From NCBI GenBank assembly GCA_964427895.1, contig CAYRUZ010000027.1, positions 1-11,627 on the forward strand: 11,627 nt of DNA. Direction: 5' to 3'. The notes below the pieces were generated by a model, which did not search any database, was not told the DNA's origin, and saw nothing but the letters and a program-made list of their open reading frames with translations. The stretch is from CAYRUZ01 sp964427895 (GTDB lineage Bacteria; Patescibacteriota; Gracilibacteria; Peribacterales; Peribacteraceae). Shown in pieces: positions 6,007 through 11,627 of the stretch. Positions within the stretch are counted from its first letter, which is position 1. The number at the start of each line of letters is the position of its first letter. Position numbers and translations under genes: made by a program.

Positions 6007-8834
6007 GGGAGGAGGAAGTAGGCGATGCCGGCATCGGGATCCGCGACGACGGTCTTGATCCCGAGATCGGGATGGTTGGACACAAAGTCGACGAACTTCG
6101 CCACCTTCTGGTGCAGGCTTCCATTAGCGTCTTTTTCGATGGTATGCGTGTTCGTATCGAACACCATGCCGTTGAAGCCAAGGGCCTGCAGGCGCGCGAG
6201 CGTCTTCTTCGGATCATTGTCGAAGGAGATGCAGTTGAAGAAATCCAACTGGTTATCGGAGAACGGGAACGCCTCGAGGTTCTGCGGGACGAAGAACGGC
6301 ATGAAGGTGCCCATGCGGTACGTGTAGGGGCGCTTGGGCATCGAAGCGCGGCGCTCCGAAATCATCGCCGAGACATCGTCGTAATGCAGGATGGTGCGCT
6401 GTCGCAGCACGTCGTCTGTCACCTTTCCGATCGTGTACTCGAAGAGGAAACGCTGCTGTTCAAACTGCCACATACGGAACGAGAAGTTCGCGAGCAGGGC
6501 GAGGAACAGGAAGACGCTCACCAGAATCTTATTGGGCATGTCCGGGGCGCGGGCGACGAAGACTTCGCAGGCGACGCACAAACCGAGCAGCATGCCGATG
6601 CCGTACCACGGAACGCCGTTGGCGAGGAACACCCACTGCACGACCATCAACGCCGTGCCCACGAAGAGCCAGCGGAGCCAGCGAGCCTGCCGCAACCAGA
6701 AGTACGGAAGAAGCAGGAGCAGCGGGAAGAGAAGGAGTGCAAAGGAGGTGATGACGTAGTACCCGTTGCTGTCCGCGTTCATCGCCGTGCGCCATGGCAG
6801 GGTGAGATAGTGGCCCCAACCCGTGCCGTTGCCCCAGTAACGATCCAATTCCTCTGCACCGCCGGAGCCCTTGCACATGGGCGACGTGGTGTCGACTTTC
6901 AGGTCCTTCGGAAGGGCGATCACTTGGCGCCCGGGCTCTTTCGTGATGGACGGATATCCGATGTCGTAGATCGGCGAGTAGATGTTCGGCGCGCCGAACT
7001 CCAGGCGCGGAATCGTATTGCCATGAAGGATATTGTTGCGCAGCAGCCAAGGAGCGATGCAGACGGCCAGCGTCAGCGCGAGGACGCCGACCGAGACCGC
7101 CGCCGGACGGACGGATGCGCGGTTCTTCCATGCGGCATACGCGATGCATGCGCCGCCGGCAACGAGTGCGACGACCGCGACGAGGGCAGCCGACACCGTC
7201 GAACCCGGCGCGATGCGGTTGGCAATGTCGGCAAGAGGAAGAGCGCCTTGGGCCAAGTAAACGATAATCGAGAGGATGGATGCGCCGACGGCTGCCCATA
7301 CTCCCAGCTGCGCCCCGATGAGCACCGTCATGGCGGCGATCAGCGGCATGGCGGCCGTGACTTTGGTGGAGATGGCGAAGGCGAAGAAGATGCCCGCGAC
7401 GATGAGCCAACGACGGTCATTCGCACCCTCTTCTTCCTCCGCGTGCGGGAAGAGATAGAGGAAAACGCCGAGCAGGCCGGAAACACCGAAGAAGAAGATC
7501 GCGTTATCGATCTTCATGTCCGCGAACGAGAAATGTCCGACGAGCGGGAGGGTGTAGTACAACAATGCCGTCAATACTCCGCCGCGTCCGAGGAACGTGC
7601 GGACGAACACGATGATGGAGAACACGGCAAGCGCGCCGGCCATCCAGTTGATCAGCATGGAGACGCTCGCTCCGACGGAGCTGCCGAATCCGAAGAGGAG
7701 GAAACCGATCGAGGTGATGTACTCCCACTGGAACGTGGACATCGACGGGATGGCGTGCCCGTAACTCACCAAAAGGTTCGGGCGGTTCATGTAGCTTCCC
7801 AGATCATCCCACCCAAGCGGGAACGGACGGATGAGATGCAGGAAATTGAAGGCGAGATAACTGACGAGAAGCCACGCGAGCAGAACGCCGATTCCCCACA
7901 CCTCGCCGTTGGACGTCCAATGCGCATGACGCAGCCGATGCCAGAGAGTCAGGCACTCGCGGTAGCAGGCGGCGGGGATCAACAGGAGCAGCACCCATCC
8001 CACGACGCTCGTGTAGAGCCCAGCAACGGCGAGGACCCACAGCGCGACGATCATGGCGCACGCGCCGAGAGCGACGGACATCAAAGCGTCCACGGCGACG
8101 GACCGCGCATGAACCCGCAGCAGGCGCAGAAGCGACCCGCCGAGTGCGAAGAAATTCAGCAGCACCAGGAAGAGGACCAGGAGGGGCGGAAGAACGCGCG
8201 TGAAGAACGCACCCTCCAGACAAACGCCGCTGATGCGGTACACGGGCGCGCCGGACCGGGTGGCCTCCCCCGTCGGGTCGAGGCAGCCGCGATCGCGCAA
8301 ACTCTGGAAATTTTCCTGCAAGGCCTGCAGCGCGCGTTCGCTGTCGCCCGCGTAGGTGGAGGCATCGGGTTGGATGATCTCCGCAACGGGGGTGTAGCTG
8401 TAGGTCCCATTGCCGTTGTCCGATGCGATGGACCCGAAGGCGATGACATTGAAGAAGATCCACACCGCGAGCACAAACAGCCCAAGCACATGCCATGGCG
8501 CGACGCGCAGGCGGCGGAAAGGATCACCGCTGGTCACGATGCGCCAGCCAAGGAAAATGCCGAAGAGAAGGATGCTCCAGAGCAGGTATCCCTGCAGCGG
8601 CTGCATGCGCTGGAAGGCATAGACGATGGCTGGACCCATTCCATGCCACGCCGTGCACAGCGGATCGAGCGACGGACATACGGCGGTCACCGTCTGCTTC
8701 CACGAATCGGAGATGAGGACGCTGGCGTGCCCGCTCTCGCCGTAGAACATCACGGCCGAGAACGTCCCGAAGAGCAGCAGGACAATGAACAGGGCGAAGC
8801 TGAGGAGCTCGAGAATGCGTTGTCGTGTCATCAT
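6003..8834 (-). CDS. large polytopic membrane protein, GT-C glycosyltransferase-like
   Basis: A 943-residue protein with many hydrophobic helices. Residues 1-330 hold a membrane region with helices near 10-30, 83-100, 114-135, 213-237, 250-272, 275-290 and 313-332, interrupted by an extracytoplasmic stretch (about 137-212) containing Cys184 and Cys205. From about 340 the layout resembles GT-C enzymes: an acidic GWDDLGSY (341-348) just after a helix, as in the catalytic first outer loop, then DMKIDN (439-444) and STKVTAAMPL (489-498), a Lys-containing helix common in GT39/ArnT-like proteins. A loop (about 605-690), more helices and a soluble C-terminal domain (about 790-943) follow. GT-C enzymes use lipid-phosphate sugars; the adjoining GT2 could make one. 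The ATG at 8834 (or the adjacent 8831) follows a TAGACT box; a longer frame to 8921 is rejected because it crosses the promoter and sufS. Specific family unassigned. Confidence 0.8.
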   Translation of the reverse strand: MMTRQRILELLSFALFIVLLLFGTFSAVMFYGESGHASVLISDSWKQTVTAVCPSLDPLCTAWHGMGPAIVYAFQRMQPLQGYLLWSILLFGIFLGWRIVTSGDPFRRLRVAPWHVLGLFVLAVWIFFNVIAFGSIASDNGNGTYSYTPVAEIIQPDASTYAGDSERALQALQENFQSLRDRGCLDPTGEATRSGAPVYRISGVCLEGAFFTRVLPPLLVLFLVLLNFFALGGSLLRLLRVHARSVAVDALMSVALGACAMIVALWVLAVAGLYTSVVGWVLLLLIPAACYRECLTLWHRLRHAHWTSNGEVWGIGVLLAWLLVSYLAFNFLHLIRPFPLGWDDLGSYMNRPNLLVSYGHAIPSMSTFQWEYITSIGFLLFGFGSSVGASVSMLINWMAGALAVFSIIVFVRTFLGRGGVLTALLYYTLPLVGHFSFADMKIDNAIFFFGVSGLLGVFLYLFPHAEEEEGANDRRWLIVAGIFFAFAISTKVTAAMPLIAAMTVLIGAQLGVWAAVGASILSIIVYLAQGALPLADIANRIAPGSTVSAALVAVVALVAGGACIAYAAWKNRASVRPAAVSVGVLALTLAVCIAPWLLRNNILHGNTIPRLEFGAPNIYSPIYDIGYPSITKEPGRQVIALPKDLKVDTTSPMCKGSGGAEELDRYWGNGTGWGHYLTLPWRTAMNADSNGYYVITSFALLLFPLLLLLPYFWLRQARWLRWLFVGTALMVVQWVFLANGVPWYGIGMLLGLCVACEVFVARAPDMPNKILVSVFLFLALLANFSFRMWQFEQQRFLFEYTIGKVTDDVLRQRTILHYDDVSAMISERRASMPKRPYTYRMGTFMPFFVPQNLEAFPFSDNQLDFFNCISFDNDPKKTLARLQALGFNGMVFDTNTHTIEKDANGSLHQKVAKFVDFVSNHPDLGIKTVVADPDAGIAYFLLP

Positions 8835-8838
8835 GGGA

Positions 8839-8844
8839 AGTCTA
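8839..8844 (-). promoter_or_regulatory. -10 box of the surface-glycan operon
   Basis: TAGACT on the minus strand lies 4 bases before the ATG at 8834 and 7 before the ATG at 8831. Transcription about 7 bases beyond it would begin at or near the second ATG, so the mRNA is probably leaderless and the second methionine may be the true start. No -35 match is evident. Divergent sufS starts at 8881. Confidence 0.5.
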
Positions 8845-8865
8845 GCAGGGGCAAGGGGGGCAGAG

Positions 8866-8871
8866 TACCAT
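8866..8871 (+). promoter_or_regulatory. candidate -10 box for sufS
   Basis: TACCAT lies 9 bases before the sufS ATG at 8881 in the 46-bp divergent region. A start about 7 bases later leaves a 2-3 base leader. No Shine-Dalgarno and no clear -35 are seen; the box is a weaker match than others in the window. Confidence 0.35.
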
Positions 8872-8880
8872 CTCTGACTC

Positions 8881-10110
8881 ATGGCGGACAGCGGTTCCCT
8901 CCTCCGGCAACAATTCCCCATTCTGGCCCAAAACGTTGGTTTGGAGCCGTTAATCTATTTGGATACGGCGGCAACGGCACAGCGTCCGTCGGTGGTGATC
9001 GACGCCATGAAGACCTTCATGGAGCGCGATAACGGCGCCGTTCACCGCGGAATGCATCCTTTGGCGGAGCGCGCGACCGAGGCGTATGAAGCCGCCCGGA
9101 GGAGCGTACAAAGGTTCGTGGGAGCCACGCACGAGGATGAAATCATCTTCACGCGCGGCACGACAGAAGGCATCAATCTCGCCGCGCATGCGCTCGGGGC
9201 GACGTGGAAAGCCGGAGACGCCGTCGTCCTCACCGAACTCGAGCACCACAGCAACATCGTGCCATGGTTGCAGCTCCGGGAAAGGACCGGGATCGACGTG
9301 CGATGGGTGCGGGTGAACGACGACGGGCGCCTCGATTTCGCCGCTCTCGACGCAGCGCTGGCGGACGGCAGGGTGCGCCTCGTATCGGTCACGGGTCAGA
9401 GCAATGTCCTCGGACTGCGACCGGACCTAGAGCGCGTCATACGTGTCGCGCATGCCGCAGGAGCGCGCGTCCTCGTCGATGCCGCACAGCTCGTGGCGCA
9501 TCACCCGATCGACGTGGCAGCGCTCGACGTGGATATGCTCGCGTTCTCAGGCCACAAAATGTACGGCCCGACCGGCATCGGCGTTCTCTACGGCAAACGT
9601 GATCTGCTGCGTAATCTGCCGCCGTTCCTCGGCGGAGGCATGATGATCCGCGAAGTGACCAAGGACGGATTCGTCTCTGCCGATGTACCGCAACGTTTCG
9701 AAGCGGGCACCCCTCCGACGACGGAAGCAGTGGGCCTCGCAGCGGCTGCGGAATGGCTCGGCTCGCTCGACCGCACAAAAGAGGAGAAGCGGGAGAAAGG
9801 ATTGATCGACGCCCTCATCGGGGGGCTCTCGACAATCGACGGCGTGCGCATCCTCGGACCGGGCAGTGCCTCGGACGTCTTCGGATGCGTCAGTTTCACC
9901 GTCGAGGGCGTGCATCCGCACGACCTCACCGAGGCGCTTGGAAAAGACGGCATCTGCCTGCGGGCCGGACATCATTGCGCGCAAATCCTGCATGACAGAC
10001 TCGGAGTACTCGCATCCGCCCGGGCATCAGTGGGCCTGTACACGACCGAGGAGGACATCGCCCGCGTGGCTCCTGCCGTCCGGCGGGCCATCGACTTCTT
10101 CCGTCAGTGA
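8881..10110 (+). CDS. sufS: cysteine desulfurase SufS
   Basis: A 409-residue, cytoplasmic, PLP-dependent class V aminotransferase-fold enzyme (group II desulfurase) that removes sulfur from cysteine, giving alanine and an enzyme persulfide for Fe-S cluster assembly. It shows YLDTAATAQRP (26-36), the His122-His123 pair in ELEHHSNIVPW that contacts PLP, DAAQ (about 200-203), the PLP-binding Lys226 in SGHKMYGPTG and the catalytic Cys366 in RAGHHCAQ. Lys226 matches the position in E. coli SufS. Full length with no defects. The ATG at 8881 lies 46 bp from the divergent membrane-protein gene. The next gene, sufU, starts one base after the stop, the usual sufS-sufU pairing in which SufU accepts the sulfur. 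The sufBCD genes are not in the window. Confidence 0.95.
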   Translation: MADSGSLLRQQFPILAQNVGLEPLIYLDTAATAQRPSVVIDAMKTFMERDNGAVHRGMHPLAERATEAYEAARRSVQRFVGATHEDEIIFTRGTTEGINLAAHALGATWKAGDAVVLTELEHHSNIVPWLQLRERTGIDVRWVRVNDDGRLDFAALDAALADGRVRLVSVTGQSNVLGLRPDLERVIRVAHAAGARVLVDAAQLVAHHPIDVAALDVDMLAFSGHKMYGPTGIGVLYGKRDLLRNLPPFLGGGMMIREVTKDGFVSADVPQRFEAGTPPTTEAVGLAAAAEWLGSLDRTKEEKREKGLIDALIGGLSTIDGVRILGPGSASDVFGCVSFTVEGVHPHDLTEALGKDGICLRAGHHCAQILHDRLGVLASARASVGLYTTEEDIARVAPAVRRAIDFFRQ

Positions 10111-10111
10111 A

Positions 10112-10522
10112 ATGGAACTCTACGCAGAGAACATTCTCGAGCACTATCGTCACCCCCGTCATCGCGGCCTGCTGGCCGACGCGGACGTGCGCCACGAGGA
10201 GATCAACCACAGCTGCGGCGACAAGGTGACGCTTTCCCTCCGCCTGCACGACGGGTGCATCACCGGCGTGGGATGGGAGGGAGAAGGATGCGCGGTCAGC
10301 CAGGCAGGCATGTCGTTACTAAGCGAAGAGCTGATGGGGAAGCGTGTTCCCGCAGCGGCGTCGATGACGCAGAAGGACATGCTCGATCTGCTCGGCGTTC
10401 CCGTGGGACCGCGAAGATTCAAGTGCGCTCTGCTGGGAATGCACACGCTCAAAAACGCTTTACGGGCAGCGGACGGCCTGCCTCCGCAAAGCTGGGTGGA
10501 AACGGTCTCGACCGAAGACTGA
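10112..10522 (+). CDS. sufU: SufU, zinc-dependent sulfurtransferase / Fe-S scaffold-like protein
   Basis: A 136-residue IscU/NifU-N-like protein that takes persulfide sulfur from SufS and passes it on to Fe-S cluster assembly. It opens with MELYAENILEHYRHPRHRG, a SufU hallmark. The metal/sulfur ligands are all present: Cys35 and Asp37 in NHSCGD, Cys60 in GEGCAVSQAG and Cys105 in RFKCALLGMHTL. The insert between the second and third cysteines (about 75-100) is the feature separating SufU from IscU. The ATG at 10112 lies one base after the sufS TGA, without a visible Shine-Dalgarno, so translation is almost certainly coupled. An in-frame open stretch extends upstream into sufS but would put an unrelated sequence before the conserved N-terminus. 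Confidence 0.93.
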   Translation: MELYAENILEHYRHPRHRGLLADADVRHEEINHSCGDKVTLSLRLHDGCITGVGWEGEGCAVSQAGMSLLSEELMGKRVPAAASMTQKDMLDLLGVPVGPRRFKCALLGMHTLKNALRAADGLPPQSWVETVSTED

Positions 10523-10543
10523 CGCGATGGAGGCGAACGACGA

Positions 10544-10603
10544 ATGAAATCGCAGACCGTCATGGCTGTTCGCGCAATGCGCAGCACGGCGCGGACGATG
10601 TAG
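10544..10603 (+). CDS. possible 19-residue small ORF
   Basis: GGAGG (10529-10533) stands 10 bases before ATG 10544, opening a 19-codon frame (MKSQTVMAVRAMRSTARTM) that ends in a TAG inside the -10 box of the next gene. It might be a leader peptide or a translated fragment of the sufS-sufU message. Methionine-rich and basic, it resembles no family I know, and a frame of this length can easily occur by chance. Confidence 0.15.
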   Translation: MKSQTVMAVRAMRSTARTM

Positions 10604-10606
10604 AGT
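10601..10606 (+). promoter_or_regulatory. -10 box of the leaderless lipoprotein gene
   Basis: TAGAGT lies exactly 6 bases before ATG 10613, the same spacing as at rmlB and the DUF2304 gene. Transcription would start at the ATG. A poor -35 match (TGCGCA) lies 17 bases upstream. Confidence 0.5.
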
Positions 10607-10612
10607 CGGCGT

Positions 10613-11359
10613 ATGACTTCCCGCTCATCCGCCAGGATTCTGCTTGCTTCGTCCGTTCTGCTGCTCGTCGCCTGCAGCCAGGGAACCCCTTCGTCGGATG
10701 CCGATCCGGCGCCCGCCGCGAAAGAGGCGAAGAAGGATGGCGAGAAGAAGCCGAACGATAAAAAGCGCGACGAGAAAAAGTCGGCTCCGACAGAAGAAAC
10801 GGCTGCCGACGGAGCCGCCAAGGTGGAGGCGAACGCCGAGACGCCCGTGAATCTACTAAACGCGCCAACCTCGTTCACCTTCGAGGAGCGCGAATATCCG
10901 CTCGCCTGGAGCAGCCATCCGTCCGCAGAAGATTATCTGATGGAATACGTGCCCGCAGGGGAAAACCTGGACCGTTTCGACCACATGATCATGCTTGAAG
11001 CACAGCTGAACAGCGTGGATCCGGCCAAAGCGGTGGAGTCCCTCGTGACCATGCTCGAGGAGCGCCGCGGGACGGACCCCGTCGTGAATTACGCCCTGAT
11101 CCAAAACGAAGCGACGGGCGAATACGTCATCGACTTCGTCATGAGCGACGGCGACACGGTGGAATGGAGCGCGTACCGGTACGCCCCTTTGAGCATCGAC
11201 GGCCGCAGTGGAACGCTGCTTTTCGGCGTCAGCGAGCGCGGTTATGAAGGAGGATCGTTCACGCCCGACATGCTGCTGGAATCTCTGAATCAAACCCGCA
11301 GTGCGAAAATCGAAGCCTTGACCCGCCTGGAGCTTCCGACGGTAAAACCCGTCGACTGA
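10613..11359 (+). CDS. predicted lipoprotein with lysine/glutamate-rich linker
   Basis: A 248-residue secreted protein. Residues 1-20 form a signal peptide (basic MTSRSSAR, then a hydrophobic core) ending in the lipobox LVAC, so Cys21 should be lipidated and the protein held at the outer membrane-facing surface. Residues 22-80 are low complexity: Ser/Pro/Ala then a lysine-, glutamate- and aspartate-rich run (about 37-57), likely a flexible linker. The rest (about 85-248) looks like a single folded mixed alpha/beta domain with no motif I recognise; TSFTFEEREYPLAWSSHP, ENLDRFDHMIML and NYALIQNEATGEYVIDF are distinctive stretches. No protease or binding residues can be named. It starts 90 bases after sufU and has its own promoter, so it is probably independent of Fe-S assembly. 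Confidence 0.85.
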   Translation: MTSRSSARILLASSVLLLVACSQGTPSSDADPAPAAKEAKKDGEKKPNDKKRDEKKSAPTEETAADGAAKVEANAETPVNLLNAPTSFTFEEREYPLAWSSHPSAEDYLMEYVPAGENLDRFDHMIMLEAQLNSVDPAKAVESLVTMLEERRGTDPVVNYALIQNEATGEYVIDFVMSDGDTVEWSAYRYAPLSIDGRSGTLLFGVSERGYEGGSFTPDMLLESLNQTRSAKIEALTRLELPTVKPVD

Positions 11360-11363
11360 ACAC

Positions 11364-11393
11364 TTGAGATTGAGCTGCCGGGGGCGGTACTCT
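11364..11393 (+). promoter_or_regulatory. candidate promoter for tRNA-Thr
   Basis: TTGAGA (11364-11369) and TACTCT (11388-11393) are separated by 18 bases, between the lipoprotein stop and the tRNA. A start near 11400 would leave a 5' leader of about 46 bases to be removed by RNase P. Confidence 0.4.
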
Positions 11394-11446
11394 ATCGTCC
11401 CTTCGCACAAAAGCCGCCGGAGGATCTTTCGTACGATTCAGGACAA

Positions 11447-11521
11447 GCCGTTGTAGCTCAGTGGTAGAGCACGTCCATGGTAAGGACGGGGTCACGGGTT
11501 CAATCCCCGTCAACGGCTCCA
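11447..11521 (+). tRNA. tRNA-Thr (anticodon GGU), CCA encoded
   Basis: A complete cloverleaf can be folded: acceptor stem GCCGTTG with CAACGGC, D-arm GCTC with GAGC, anticodon stem CGTCC with GGACG, loop ATGGTAA giving anticodon GGT, a 5-base variable loop and T-arm ACGGG with CCCGT around TTCAATC. The discriminator is T and the 3' CCA is encoded at 11519-11521. It decodes ACC and ACU threonine codons. All stems pair perfectly, so it looks functional. Confidence 0.96.
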
Positions 11522-11627
11522 TTCACTTCTTGCCGTCACAAGAGTTTTGGCATGCTTGCTGCGCGGCGAACGGACCGCTGGAGCAGGCGAAAGGAAATCG
11601 CGGAAGCGAGCGGCACGTTCCTGTGGC
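11522..11627 (+). other. unassigned 3' edge, open reading frame possible
   Basis: After the tRNA there are 106 bases that I cannot assign. An ATG at 11552 opens a basic frame (MLAARRTDRWSRRKEIAEAS) that runs to the window edge, but other forward frames are also open and there is no ribosome binding site or -10 box 6 bases before this ATG. No hairpin with T-run follows the tRNA. It could be the 5' end of a gene or non-coding RNA continuing to the right. Confidence 0.2.

Noticed and set aside
6072..9032. A 986-codon open frame on the plus strand, antisense to the large membrane protein
   Set aside because: Its translation is charged and low in hydrophobic residues, with no recognisable domain, as expected for the complement of a GC-rich gene coding hydrophobic helices. 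It also overlaps the sufS start. The minus-strand frame has coherent membrane topology, GT-C-like motifs and a GTGA link to the next gene.
11259..11522. Minus-strand frame containing GIEPVTPSLPWTCSTTELQ
   Set aside because: This is the well-known spurious peptide made by translating the antisense of a tRNA gene; it lies over tRNA-Thr and the lipoprotein 3' end.
1..11627. CRISPR array, insertion sequence, phage or defence genes
   Set aside because: No regularly spaced direct repeats, terminal inverted repeats, transposase, integrase or nuclease motifs were seen on either strand.

Overview
This is a GC-rich bacterial chromosomal window with tightly packed genes, ATGA/GTGA-type overlaps and short gaps. 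No plasmid, phage or insertion-sequence genes are visible. The dominant theme is cell-surface glycan synthesis; housekeeping genes sit at the right end. The lineage cannot be fixed from sequence alone. Several genes lack a Shine-Dalgarno sequence and instead have a TANNNT -10-like box 6-10 bases before the start codon. This suggests widespread leaderless transcription, as known in Deinococcota, Actinomycetota and some candidate phyla. A SufU-type scaffold is compatible with such groups.

Left block (1-1458): two divergent dTDP-sugar genes. rmlB (dTDP-glucose 4,6-dehydratase, cut by the left edge) runs leftward and rmlA (glucose-1-phosphate thymidylyltransferase) runs rightward, sharing a 65-bp promoter region. 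Together they would make dTDP-4-keto-6-deoxyglucose; rmlC and rmlD are not in view.

Middle block (8834 down to 1570, minus strand): a probable six-gene operon, in transcription order: a 943-residue polytopic membrane protein resembling GT-C glycosyltransferases, a family-2 glycosyltransferase of the polyprenyl-phosphate sugar synthase type, a DUF2304 small membrane protein, two family-4 (GT-B) glycosyltransferases, and a Nudix hydrolase of GDP-mannose hydrolase type. Four of the six meet their neighbour by 4-base overlap or a 10-base gap. A plausible reading is that GT2 with DUF2304 makes a lipid-linked sugar, the GT-C protein uses it outside the membrane, the two GT4 enzymes extend a glycan in the cytoplasm, and the Nudix enzyme tunes GDP-sugar supply. 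Downstream, an unrecognised 189-residue gene (1570-2139) has its own AT-rich promoter, a structured leader and the only clear ribosome binding site in the window.

Right block (8881-11627, plus strand): sufS (cysteine desulfurase) and sufU (sulfur transfer/scaffold protein), one base apart, then a leaderless lipoprotein gene, then tRNA-Thr(GGU) with an encoded CCA, then about 100 bases to the window edge that I cannot assign. No stretch longer than 300 bases lacks a gene.
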